DNA of 34,906 nucleotides, from contig CAJUHN010000010.1 in NCBI GenBank assembly GCA_910585935.1, positions 1-34,906 of the forward strand. Direction: 5' to 3'. Position 1 is the first letter of the stretch. Each line of letters begins with the position of its first letter. The position numbers and the translations under genes were made by a program. Positions 15,223 to 23,966 of the stretch are shown here, in pieces. A model generated the notes under the pieces. It made no database searches, was not told where the DNA came from, and worked only from the letters and a program-made list of their open reading frames with translations. This DNA comes from an uncultured Lachnospiraceae bacterium. Lineage in GTDB: Bacteria > Bacillota > Clostridia > Lachnospirales > Lachnospiraceae.

Positions 15223-15247
15223 TAAGAGGAGGAAAGGGGAAAAAAAG

Positions 15248-16990
15248 ATGAACAAAAATCCAATTAAAAAGTATTTTAGAAAATATTGGTATTTGTATGT
15301 GATAGCGCTTACATCAATGTTTATCAGTATTTTTTTAGATATGCGTGCGCCAATGGTGACAAGTAGTATTATTGATGATGTGATTGTAGATGGAAAGATA
15401 GAATTATTAATGAGTTTATTGATGCTTTTAGTGGGAATAGGTGTTGGAAGAGCAATATTTCAGTATATAAAAGAGATTATTTTTGATATAGCGAGTATGA
15501 ATATTGCCTGTGATATCAGAAGGAATTTATTTGGTCATATTCAAAAGTTATCCATTCGATATTTTGATAAAAACAATACAGGAGAATTGATGGCTCGTGT
15601 AAAAGATGATGTGGATAATGTATGGAATGCTATCGGATTTATAGGAATGTTGGCTATTGAATGTGTAGTACATACTGTGAGTGTGTTATATTGTATGTTT
15701 CATATCAGTCCTATTTTGACCATACTTCCTTTGATTATTATGCCGATTGTAGGATATACAGCAGTAAAGATGGAAAATAAATTAGGTGCTACTTATGAAC
15801 AAATCAGTGAACAAAATGCAGAATTAAATACAGTAGCGCAGGAGAATTTAGCAGGTGTGCGTACAGTGAAGGCATTTGCGAGAGAACAATATGAAATAGA
15901 AAAATTTAAAAAACATAATAAAAAATATTATGATTTGAATATGCAGCAGGCAAAGACATTAGTGAAATATGATCCAAATATCTCTTTTCTGACAAAACTT
16001 TTATTAGTATTGTTAATTATTTTTGGCGGAATATTAGTGATAAAAGATAGGATTAGTATCGGGGATTTGGGAGCTTTTACTCAGTATGCCAATAATATCA
16101 TCTGGCCTATGGAAATGTTAGGCTGGCTGAGTAATGAGTTAGCGTCAGCGCTCGCCTCAAATAAAAAGATCAATAAGATTTTAGTAGAAGAGCCAGATAT
16201 AAAAGAGGCAGAGAAACCGATTTTATTAGAAAAGATGGAGGGGAAAGTGGAGTTTAAAGATGTGAGCTTTTCTCTTCATGATACAGAGATTTTAAAACAT
16301 ATCAACTTTTGTCTGGAAAAAGGAAAGACATTAGGAATTATGGGAATGACAGGGTCTGGAAAGTCTTCCATTGTAAATCTGATTGAACGCTTTTATGATG
16401 TGACAGAAGGGGAGATTCTTTTAGACGGAGTGGATATTAAAATGCTTCCTTTAAAAGATGTGAGAAAAAATACTTCCGTTGTGATGCAAGATGTATTTTT
16501 ATTTTCAGATACGATAGGGGAAAATGTCAGTATTGGAAGTCATGGTGTTATGGATAAAGAAACGATTCATAGAGCGATAGCCGCAGCGAGAGCAAAAGAG
16601 TTTGTAGAGGATATGGGTGAACAATATGATACTATTATTGGAGAGCGAGGAGTAGGGTTATCAGGTGGTCAGAAGCAGAGAATCAGTATTGCGAGAGCGA
16701 TAGCTAAAAAATCACCAGTGTTAATCTTAGATGATTCTACTTCAGCGCTAGATATGGAAACAGAATATGAAATTCAACAAGAATTAGTACAATTAGAGGA
16801 TACTACTAAAATTATTATTGCCCATAGAATATCCGCTGTCAGAAAGGCAGATGAGATTATCATATTAGAAAATGGAGAGATTAAAGAGAGAGGCACTCAT
16901 GAGGAATTGATGAAAAAGAAAGGTTTGTATTATTCTACTTATGAGGCTCAATATGGAGATTATCATAATGCTATGAAAGCGATGGCATAG
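15248..16990 (+). CDS. Heterodimeric multidrug ABC exporter, subunit 1 (BmrC-like)
   Basis: 580 residues: an N-terminal six-helix exporter domain (first helix YLYVIALTSMFISIFL) and a C-terminal ATPase from about residue 340. Walker A GMTGSGKSS (Lys372), signature LSGGQKQR, switch His in IIIAHRIS. After Walker B the catalytic glutamate is replaced by aspartate (Asp496 in LILDDSTSALD). This is the known hallmark of the degenerate-site subunit in heterodimeric exporters such as BmrC, LmrC and TM287. Follows a leader peptide and two terminators; the second subunit begins 18 nt after its stop. Likely drug or lipid-like substrate efflux. Confidence 0.92.
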   Translation: MNKNPIKKYFRKYWYLYVIALTSMFISIFLDMRAPMVTSSIIDDVIVDGKIELLMSLLMLLVGIGVGRAIFQYIKEIIFDIASMNIACDIRRNLFGHIQKLSIRYFDKNNTGELMARVKDDVDNVWNAIGFIGMLAIECVVHTVSVLYCMFHISPILTILPLIIMPIVGYTAVKMENKLGATYEQISEQNAELNTVAQENLAGVRTVKAFAREQYEIEKFKKHNKKYYDLNMQQAKTLVKYDPNISFLTKLLLVLLIIFGGILVIKDRISIGDLGAFTQYANNIIWPMEMLGWLSNELASALASNKKINKILVEEPDIKEAEKPILLEKMEGKVEFKDVSFSLHDTEILKHINFCLEKGKTLGIMGMTGSGKSSIVNLIERFYDVTEGEILLDGVDIKMLPLKDVRKNTSVVMQDVFLFSDTIGENVSIGSHGVMDKETIHRAIAAARAKEFVEDMGEQYDTIIGERGVGLSGGQKQRISIARAIAKKSPVLILDDSTSALDMETEYEIQQELVQLEDTTKIIIAHRISAVRKADEIIILENGEIKERGTHEELMKKKGLYYSTYEAQYGDYHNAMKAMA

Positions 16991-17008
16991 AAGGGAGGGA
17001 AAAATAAG

Positions 17009-18793
17009 ATGTCAGTGAATACATTTAAAGAGGATGAGGAACAGAAAGAGGTACTAAAAAAAGAAACCTTAATCCGACTATATAGATATCTATTATCCTA
17101 TAAAAAGCAGATAGTTATTGTTTTATTGATTATGGTACTTACAATTGGAATCACAATGGCTAATCCGCTGATTATTGAAAGAGCGATAGATGTTCATATT
17201 GCGAATAAGAATTTAAAAGGTCTAGTGGAATTAGGTATTTTTGCGGTGGTTTTAAATGTTATTTATGTTTTAGGAGTAAAACTTCGGATGTATCTTATGG
17301 CGAAAATGTCGAATGAGATTTTGGTGACAATCCGAAATGAACTATATGAACATATTCAAAAATTGGGTTTTGGTTTTTTTGACAGCAGACCGACAGGAAA
17401 GATTTTAGCTAGGGTGATCGGAGATGTAAATGCGTTAAAAAGTGTTTTATCGAATAGTGTTACCACGCTGATTCCGGATTTTTTTACGGTGATCGCAGTA
17501 GCGATAATTATGATGGTCAAAAATATGAAGTTAGCGCTGTCTGCATTTATAATGTTGCCTTTTTTAATTGTGGGAATGTATGTGATTCAGACATTTTCCC
17601 ATAAGAGATGGCAGATTTTGAGAAAGAAAAATTCTAATTTGAATGCATTTGTACATGAGAATTTATCTGGAATTCGGATTGTTCAGAGCTTTACGGCAGA
17701 ACAAGAATCGGCAGAAAATTTTGATTGGCTTTTAAAAGAACAGAAAAAAGCTTATGTTGGAGCAGTGAGTCTGGGAGATAGTTTTGGTTCGTTGATTGAA
17801 TTGACATGGGGAGCAGGAGGATTTTTATTATATTATATTGGAATTAAGGTGATCGGAGTAGGGGAGATCGGAATCGGGACATTTATGGCATTCTCTACTT
17901 ATATTTCTATGTTTTGGAGTCCTATCAGAAATTTAGCAAATTTTTATAATAATATTGTCACAAATATTTCGGCGGCAGAGAGAATTTTTGATATTTTGGA
18001 TACAGAACCAGAGATTATGGATCAGGAGGGAGTGGAAGAGCTTCCAGATATAAAAGGAGAAGTGGAATTTGAACATGTTTCTTTTTCTTATAATGATGAA
18101 TCGGATAAATATGTATTAGATGATGTAAGTTTTCAGATTAAGCCGGGAGAAACGATTGCTTTAGTAGGACCTACAGGGGCAGGAAAGACAACGATTGTGA
18201 ATCTGATCAGCAGATTTTATGATAGTAAAAAGGGGAGAGTGCTGATAGATGGTTATGATATCAAAGAGGTATCTTTATATAGCCTGAGAAGACAAATGGG
18301 GATTATGACACAGGATAATTTTTTATTTTCAGGAACAATTAAAGATAATATTCGTTATGGAAAGTTAAATGCGACAGATGAGGAGATTATTGCAGCAGCG
18401 AAGGCGGTCAATGCACATGATTTCATCATGAAATTAGAAAAGGGATATGATACAGAGATCAGTGAGAGAGGTGCTAGATTATCTATAGGACAGAGGCAGT
18501 TGTTGGCATTTGCTAGAACGATGGTATCAGAACCTAGAATTTTGATTTTAGATGAGGCGACTTCTAGTATTGATACTCATACAGAGATTTTGGTGCAGCA
18601 GGGAATTGAAGAATTGTTAAAAGGCAGGACATCATTTGTGATTGCGCATAGGCTTTCTACTATTAAGAAGGCGGATAAAATATTTGTGGTGGATAAAGGA
18701 AAAATTTGTGAGGCTGGAAACCATGAGGAGCTTATGGAGAGGAAAGGAGCTTATTATGAACTGTATCAAGCGCAGTTTAGAAGTATTGCATAG
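17009..18793 (+). CDS. Heterodimeric multidrug ABC exporter, subunit 2 (BmrD-like)
   Basis: 594 residues: N-terminal cytosolic stretch of about 35 residues, six helices (first around IVIVLLIMVLTIGITMANPL), ATPase from about residue 345. Walker A GPTGAGKTT, Walker B LILDEATSSID with the normal catalytic Glu516, His in FVIAHRLS. Its signature is LSIGQRQ (Ile493 where Gly is usual). With Asp496 of subunit 1, both deviations fall in the same composite ATP site, leaving one good site, as expected for this class. Preceded by AAGGGAGGG. No strong terminator follows, only R copy 10 and a weak AT-rich hairpin near 18860-18890. Confidence 0.92.
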   Translation: MSVNTFKEDEEQKEVLKKETLIRLYRYLLSYKKQIVIVLLIMVLTIGITMANPLIIERAIDVHIANKNLKGLVELGIFAVVLNVIYVLGVKLRMYLMAKMSNEILVTIRNELYEHIQKLGFGFFDSRPTGKILARVIGDVNALKSVLSNSVTTLIPDFFTVIAVAIIMMVKNMKLALSAFIMLPFLIVGMYVIQTFSHKRWQILRKKNSNLNAFVHENLSGIRIVQSFTAEQESAENFDWLLKEQKKAYVGAVSLGDSFGSLIELTWGAGGFLLYYIGIKVIGVGEIGIGTFMAFSTYISMFWSPIRNLANFYNNIVTNISAAERIFDILDTEPEIMDQEGVEELPDIKGEVEFEHVSFSYNDESDKYVLDDVSFQIKPGETIALVGPTGAGKTTIVNLISRFYDSKKGRVLIDGYDIKEVSLYSLRRQMGIMTQDNFLFSGTIKDNIRYGKLNATDEEIIAAAKAVNAHDFIMKLEKGYDTEISERGARLSIGQRQLLAFARTMVSEPRILILDEATSSIDTHTEILVQQGIEELLKGRTSFVIAHRLSTIKKADKIFVVDKGKICEAGNHEELMERKGAYYELYQAQFRSIA

Positions 18794-18958
18794 ATGGAGT
18801 GATGGATAGATGATAGGATAGTTCGTGTTAGTTAGGGATGTGATGTAAAAGAGTAGGAGAATATTTGAGTGAGGTTTTCTTAAATATTTTTCTATTCTTT
18901 TTTTGTGTAGTAAATTGGAGGTTTTATTATTAGGGATAAGGGAGGGAGTTTTAACAGA

Positions 18959-19117
18959 GGTTCGCGCCAGCAAGGAACTATTCCAACGAAACCGTGCTCT
19001 CGCTCCGTTCCAGACGTAATGGTACTAAATTCGCAACTCCTCTTCTTGCGGAGCTGCTCATTAAGTGCCAACGTCTTCCAAGGGGTTTCTTTTGGAATAG
19101 TTCCTTGCTGGCGCTAG
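18959..19117 (+). repeat. Element R copy 10
   Basis: Full copy, sense orientation 3' of the ABC pair. Arms GCGCCAGCAAGGAACTATTC and GAATAGTTCCTTGCTGGCGC pair perfectly; compared with copy 6 the outer bases changed on both sides. Inner hairpin GCAACTCCTCTTCTTGCGGA with GCTGC. Confidence 0.92.
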
Positions 19118-19402
19118 TTTGTTGGCTGTTCTGGGGAAATTAGAGCGAAAATTATACTGTATAGAAAAAAGGGGAAACTTTGTAAAATTTATTGTTTGTA
19201 TAATGGAATTAGAACCCTCGCTTTAGGGTGAAGCCTTTAAGTCAATTCTCTTATAGCTTCAAGTTTAAAATAAAGAAAAGTAGAGGTACAAGATTTTATT
19301 GCATATAGGGTATATCTATCATTTTGACAACTTTGAGATTAAATAAGAAGCAGAGAGAAAAAAGTAAACTTTATGTTATTTTAGAAGTATCCTAAATCTA
19401 TA

Positions 19403-19535
19403 GGATTTAGTCCAATGTGGTCAACTTAAGAATTTTTTCATTCTAAAACTGTAACAGTAAGAACCAATTTTATGATACTAATTATCAAGATATACTTATA
19501 TATCATGCTTAAGTTGAACAAATTGGGCTTTAGTC
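19403..19535. repeat. 133-bp imperfect inverted-repeat element (MITE-like)
   Basis: Arms 19403-19430 and 19508-19535 match at 21 of 28 positions, including a perfect inner TCAACTTAAG/CTTAAGTTGA, around an AT-rich centre. Unrelated in sequence to element R. No ORF inside. Probable non-autonomous element or long hairpin. The rest of 19118-19576 holds a short CCCT/AGGG hairpin at about 19210-19230 that may be a collapsed R remnant; nothing else is evident. Confidence 0.5.
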
Positions 19536-19576
19536 AGTAGAAATTCAGTTTTTTATAGATTAGAAAAGCAGACAAA

Positions 19577-19737
19577 CTAGCGAAGGGAAGGAATGAATTC
19601 CAAAAGAAGCCCCTTGGAAGACGTCGGCACTTAATAAGCAGTTCCGCAAGAAGCGGGGCTGCGAATTTAGTGTCCGTTACGTCTGGAACGGAGCGGGAGC
19701 GCGGTTTCGTTGGAATCATTCCTTCCCGTAGCGGAAC
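19577..19737 (-). repeat. Element R copy 11
   Basis: Full minus copy. Its distinct stem still pairs: GGGAAGGAATGAATTCC/GGAATCATTCCTTCCC (one bulge). Inner hairpin GCAGTTCCGCAAGAAGCGGG with GCTGC. Antisense, upstream of the second ABC promoter; inverted relative to copy 10. Confidence 0.92.
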
Positions 19738-19784
19738 TTTTGTTTTAAAATAGACAGAATAATAAAAAGTGTTTGAAGGTTCTT

Positions 19785-19824
19785 TTGACTTTTATATGAA
19801 AAAGATTTATACTTAAGAAGTATA
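19785..19824 (+). promoter_or_regulatory. Promoter of second ABC operon with dyad
   Basis: TTGACT (19785-19790), 17-nt spacer, TATACT (19808-19813). TATACTTAAGAAGTATA (19808-19824) is a 7-bp dyad covering the -10 and start point and may be an operator. Confidence 0.75.
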
Positions 19825-19850
19825 AGTAAAAGGAGATTTCAGAAAGGAGG

Positions 19851-19898
19851 ATGGCTGTGGAAACTCAATGGATATATAGTGTGGGTTTTTGCAACTGA
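19851..19898 (+). CDS. 15-residue leader peptide coupled to ABC gene
   Basis: MAVETQWIYSVGFCN, ATG to TGA, behind the strongest ribosome site of the region (AGAAAGGAGG). Its TGA overlaps the ATG of the ABC gene (TGATG), so ribosomes finishing it would restart on the ABC gene, which has no good site of its own. A regulatory leader peptide is the likely role; a tiny cargo peptide with its one Cys is possible but unsupported. Confidence 0.6.
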   Translation: MAVETQWIYSVGFCN

Positions 19899-21640
19899 TG
19901 AATTTTATGAAAATGTTAAAGAAAAGGAGAATGGTATCTCTAATATTGATTTGTATAACCATTATAATCAGTATAGTTGATCCTATTTCGATTTTGGCAC
20001 AGGAATATTTAATCGATACTGTGGAAGAGATTATAGGTAATGTTTTGCCAATAGGGGCTATGTTTATGCCAATAGTGTTTTTATGCTTTCTTTATATCAT
20101 TCCAAATATTCATTTGATTGGAGATTATTTAAAGATTAAATGGAGTCTGGATATAGAGGCGGAGAATATATTGGAGCTTCAAGATAAATTAAAGAAAATT
20201 CCTTATGTATGTTTTGAAAGTAATGAATTTTATGATAAGATTCAATACTTAAAAGAAAATAATAGATTAGAAATCAGGTTTTCATTTGTACTTCAAGTAT
20301 TAGAATTTATTATTAATACAGTTTTATATGTTTATGTATTATTTCGATATAGTTGGATTTTGCCAGTTCTTTGTTTGGTATTTCTGCCATGTACTACCCA
20401 TTTTATAACTAAGTTTTCAAAGGAACATTATAATAAGCTTTTTTCTCTTACTTTTGATCAGAGAATGGCAGAGGATAAGATGAATATTTTAACAGAAAAG
20501 GAGTATGCAAAAGAGATAAGAGTTTTTGGAGCTTCAGGATTTATTCAAGAGGGTTGGGAAAGGCTTATAAAGGGGTTTAATAAAGAGTATTTAAAGAGTT
20601 TAGAAAGATATAGTTTTATTTCTAAAGTGATTTTTATTAGTCAATATATTCCCATATTATTGTGTTTAGGTGTGGTTTTGTTTTTGTATTGGAATCAAAA
20701 AATAAGTCTTGCGGCTTTTATCGCTGTTTCTAATCATTTATTACATATGAATCTTTTGAATCTGTATCAGGGGTTGGTGAGTAGTTATAGTAAGTATAAA
20801 CTTGTCTGTAAAAAGCATCAGGAGTTAAATGAGATTATGCAGAATGAAGAGGGGAAGAAGAAACTGGAAATAGAAGAAAAGTCTTCGATTGAAATTATTT
20901 TTGAGCATGTTTTTTTTCGCTATCCAAATACAGATACTTATGTATTAGAAGATGTTTCATTTCAATTAAAGGGAAAGCAAAAAGTTGTTTTAGTAGGGGA
21001 AAATGGTTCTGGGAAAAGTACTTTAATTAAGTTGTTATTGGGGTTATATAAGGCAGAACAAGGGAAGATTTTTATTAATGGGGTTGAAATTAATGAGTTA
21101 TCAAGACAGGAATTGTCAAAATTGTTTGGTTGTGTATTTCAGGATTATGCTAAGTATGCTCTGAGTTTAAAGGAAAATGTGGGATTTGGAGAAAGGGAAG
21201 AAGAGTTGACAGGGCTTATGAAGGTTTATGAAATTGATAAGATTGCGAGTCATTTACAGGATTCTTATGATACTATATTGGGAAAACTGTATGGAGATGG
21301 TGTGGAGCTTTCAGGGGGAGAGTGGCAGAAGATAGGGATAGCTAGGGCATTTGTAGGGAATAAAAAAGTATTGATTTTTGATGAACCAACGGCTTCTTTA
21401 GATCCGATAGCTGAGGTGAATACATTTCAAAATATTATAGAACATTCAAAAGAATCTATGACTTTTTTTGTGACACATCGTTTAGGGATTGCCAGTCAGG
21501 TGAATCAAATTTTAGTATTAAATCAAGGGAAAATTTGTGAGATAGGTGATTTTGAAGAGCTGATGAAAAAAAGAGGGAAATTCTATCAGTTATATGAAAC
21601 GCAAAGAAAACTTTATATCAGAGAGGAGTGTATAGAGTGA
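19898..21640 (+). CDS. ABC exporter (fused permease-ATPase), subunit A
   Basis: 580 residues from the ATG at 19898; the longer TTG start at 19889 is less likely because TGATG coupling fits the leader ORF. Six membrane helices in the first 310 residues (first around MVSLILICITIIISIVDPI). ATPase from about residue 335: Walker A GENGSGKST, signature LSGGEWQK, Walker B VLIFDEPTASLD with intact Glu, His in FFVTHRLG. LSGGEWQ signatures are common in exporters next to lantibiotic and other peptide clusters, but no modification enzyme or precursor lies nearby and no C39 peptidase domain is present. Overlaps the next gene by TGATG; the pair probably forms a heterodimer with two good ATP sites. Confidence 0.88.
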   Translation: MNFMKMLKKRRMVSLILICITIIISIVDPISILAQEYLIDTVEEIIGNVLPIGAMFMPIVFLCFLYIIPNIHLIGDYLKIKWSLDIEAENILELQDKLKKIPYVCFESNEFYDKIQYLKENNRLEIRFSFVLQVLEFIINTVLYVYVLFRYSWILPVLCLVFLPCTTHFITKFSKEHYNKLFSLTFDQRMAEDKMNILTEKEYAKEIRVFGASGFIQEGWERLIKGFNKEYLKSLERYSFISKVIFISQYIPILLCLGVVLFLYWNQKISLAAFIAVSNHLLHMNLLNLYQGLVSSYSKYKLVCKKHQELNEIMQNEEGKKKLEIEEKSSIEIIFEHVFFRYPNTDTYVLEDVSFQLKGKQKVVLVGENGSGKSTLIKLLLGLYKAEQGKIFINGVEINELSRQELSKLFGCVFQDYAKYALSLKENVGFGEREEELTGLMKVYEIDKIASHLQDSYDTILGKLYGDGVELSGGEWQKIGIARAFVGNKKVLIFDEPTASLDPIAEVNTFQNIIEHSKESMTFFVTHRLGIASQVNQILVLNQGKICEIGDFEELMKKRGKFYQLYETQRKLYIREECIE

Positions 21641-23454
21641 TGGGGGATAGGACAGGTTATTTTGAACAGAAAATATCAGATTTAAAAGAGGTTAAAAAAA
21701 GTCCTTTTAAAAATTATATTCGTTTGGTATCTTTTGTTTTTAAAAAGCAGTTTTGGCTGTTATCAGCTTATATTTTAGGATGTATTTTTCAGGGGAGTTT
21801 AAGCCCTATACTCACGAATATATGGAAAAATTATATAGATCTTTCGAGTGGTATGGGTGTGAAGTTAGAGGTATTTAGGCAGGTGGTAGGAACGCTTGTT
21901 TTATTTGTTTTTATTATGATAATTCAACATTTTTTTGATGCGATATTAGAAAATATGGCTGCGAGATTTAATTTTTCCTCTTGGTTTTTATTAGATGAAA
22001 AGATTAATGAAAAGGCAGCTAAAATACATGCGGAATATTATGAACTGCCAGCGATTCAGGCTATTATTGAGCGGGCGTGGTATTTTACGAGAGCAGGGTT
22101 TGTGTTGTTATTTCAGATAGGTTTGACTATATTTAATAGTATGAGTAAAACAGTAGGGCTTTTGATTTCTTTGTATTGGATTGAACCTTGGCTCTGTCTA
22201 ATTGGCAGTTTCTCTGTTATTCCAGCATTGCTGAATAAATATTTTTTGGCTTATGAAGAGGCGGCAAGTAGAAAAGAAGATAGTGAGGAGATGTTGGAAT
22301 ATCGGTATTTCAAAAATGTATTTTTTGATAAGGTGTCGTTGAGAGAGATATTATTAGAGAATCAGTTTGAATTTTTTAATGAGAAGTTTTTAAAAGCGAA
22401 AGAAAGGCTTTTGAGGATAAGGGAAAAATTAGAGGGAAAAAGGGTATGGTATCAATTAGTGGAAAATCTTATCCGAAATGCTATTTTTATTATTTGTATG
22501 ATAATTACCGTTATGGGAATGATAAAGGGGAGTATTACGGTTGGAAGTTTTGCTGCTATTTTTCTTTTGATCTATAGCTTGATAGATAGTATGAAGGATT
22601 TGATAAAGCAGATATCAACAATTATCAGTGCTTCTTATAGTATTGAGGAATTTTATAAATTTTTAGATTTGGATTTGAAACCGGTAGGAGAAGAAAAAGA
22701 GGGAAAAGTGGAAAGGAAAGAGGGAATTTTATTTCATGATGTGGATTTTCGATATCCTATGACAAAAGAGTATGCTTTAAAGGGGGTTAAAGTAGAGATA
22801 AAAAAGGGAGAACATGTTGCTATTGTTGGAGCGAATGGGAGTGGAAAATCTACGTTTGTGAAGTTGTTGATGGGGTTACTTCTGCCTTCTCAGGGAGAAA
22901 TTATTTATGAGGGGAAGAATATAGAGGAATTAGATAAACAAGCTTATCAGAAATTATTTTCTCCTGTATTTCAGGATTTTAATAAATATAAAGACACTTT
23001 ATTTTATAATGTTTTTATTGCTGATGTGGAGAGAAAAGGGGAGATAGAGAAGATAAAAAAGGCATTAGAGTTGGCAGGGTTTGAAAAAGAGATAAAAGAA
23101 GGTATGATTTTATCAGGAGAGTTTGGAGGAATGGAATTATCAGGCGGAGAGTGGCAGAAGATAGCGATAGCGAGGGCATTTTTTTCGGATAAAGAGATTT
23201 TTATTTTGGATGAGCCGACAGCGGCAATAGATCCTGTGAGGGAAGCGATGATGTATAAAAAGTTTGCAGAGTTGAGTGAAGGAAAGACGACATTTTTTGT
23301 CACACATCGTCTGGGTTCTGTGCTATTAGCGGATAAGATATTATTTTTTGAAGATGGAAGAATAGAGGAGTATGGAACACATGAGGAATTATTGAATAAA
23401 AATGGGAAGTATGCAGAGTTTTGGAAGATGCAGACAAGCTTATATCAAATATAA
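21640..23454 (+). CDS. ABC exporter (fused permease-ATPase), subunit B
   Basis: 604 residues from the ATG at 21640, overlapping the preceding TGA; GTG codons at 21628 and 21637 are alternatives, but 21628 overlaps the Shine-Dalgarno AGAGGAG. An N-terminal cytosolic lead precedes six helices (first WLLSAYILGCIFQGSL). ATPase: Walker A GANGSGKST, signature LSGGEWQK, Walker B IFILDEPTAAID with Glu, His in FFVTHRLG. Partner of subunit A, with which it shares the LSGGEWQK signature. Substrate unknown; a peptide or antibiotic exporter is plausible. No terminator hairpin is seen after it. Confidence 0.88.
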   Translation: MGDRTGYFEQKISDLKEVKKSPFKNYIRLVSFVFKKQFWLLSAYILGCIFQGSLSPILTNIWKNYIDLSSGMGVKLEVFRQVVGTLVLFVFIMIIQHFFDAILENMAARFNFSSWFLLDEKINEKAAKIHAEYYELPAIQAIIERAWYFTRAGFVLLFQIGLTIFNSMSKTVGLLISLYWIEPWLCLIGSFSVIPALLNKYFLAYEEAASRKEDSEEMLEYRYFKNVFFDKVSLREILLENQFEFFNEKFLKAKERLLRIREKLEGKRVWYQLVENLIRNAIFIICMIITVMGMIKGSITVGSFAAIFLLIYSLIDSMKDLIKQISTIISASYSIEEFYKFLDLDLKPVGEEKEGKVERKEGILFHDVDFRYPMTKEYALKGVKVEIKKGEHVAIVGANGSGKSTFVKLLMGLLLPSQGEIIYEGKNIEELDKQAYQKLFSPVFQDFNKYKDTLFYNVFIADVERKGEIEKIKKALELAGFEKEIKEGMILSGEFGGMELSGGEWQKIAIARAFFSDKEIFILDEPTAAIDPVREAMMYKKFAELSEGKTTFFVTHRLGSVLLADKILFFEDGRIEEYGTHEELLNKNGKYAEFWKMQTSLYQI

Positions 23455-23535
23455 ATACTTATTATCTTATTTGGGTTTTATTTTGTAGAATAATTATGAT
23501 ATAAAGTGGAAAATATTAAGAATAAAAGGTTGTTA

Positions 23536-23575
23536 TTCAGAAATAATATTATTTACTCAGAAATAAAATTATTTA
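23536..23575. repeat. Two 20-bp tandem repeats with palindromic core
   Basis: TTCAGAAATAATATTATTTA and CTCAGAAATAAAATTATTTA at a 20-bp period; the first contains the perfect palindrome AAATAATATTATTT. Just upstream of the weak possible uxuA promoter (TTGATG, 16 nt, TATAGA at 23587-23614). Could be tandem operators; tentative. Confidence 0.4.
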
Positions 23576-23648
23576 GAAAGGGATTTTTGATGGAAAGACA
23601 GAAGAGGATATAGAGTAATAATAGGTGATTGTGGAAGTCAAAAGGGGG

Positions 23649-23797
23649 CGCTCCGGCAAGGAAGTATTCCAACGAAGCCGCGCTTTCGCTCCGTTCCAGA
23701 CGTAGCGGTACTAAGCGCACAGCCCCTTTAGGGCTGTTTGCTAAGTGCCGACGTCTTCCAAGGGGCTTCTTTTGGAATACTTCCTTGCCTCCGCTAC
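23649..23797 (+). repeat. Element R copy 12
   Basis: Full copy; arms CGGCAAGGAAGTATTCC/GGAATACTTCCTTGCCTCCG. Inner hairpin ACAGCCCCTTTAGGGCTGT is perfect and new. The end is CTAC rather than CTAG. Shares 5' flank (ATAGGTGATTGT..GTCAAAAGGGG) and 3' flank with copy 5. Confidence 0.92.
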
Positions 23798-23833
23798 TTG
23801 GTTGAGGGTTCTACTTTGTGAAAAGTGAAGCTT

Positions 23834-23935
23834 ATGATAAGCTATGAAATTTCAATGAGGAGATAGGGAAAAGAAATTTTCAGCAAAAGTAGTATTTCTA
23901 TGATGTTTGGAGTTTCACTATTACCTATTACTTAA
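23834..23935 (+). other. Conserved leader region, second copy, frame interrupted
   Basis: Matches 5198-5296: MISYEISMRR, then TAG, then GKEIFSKSSISMMFGV and LLPIT. The 51 nt at 23877-23927 match 5241-5291 at 48 positions. Lies in the leader of uxuA exactly where its twin lies in the leader of the mannosidase operon. Confidence 0.5.
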
Positions 23936-23966
23936 GTAATAAAAAAGAAAGGAAGGTATTGGGAGT

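Noticed and set aside
19889..23454. RiPP/lantibiotic export cluster
   Set aside because: LSGGEWQ exporters invite this idea, but no precursor, lanthionine or radical-SAM enzyme, protease domain or immunity gene is present.
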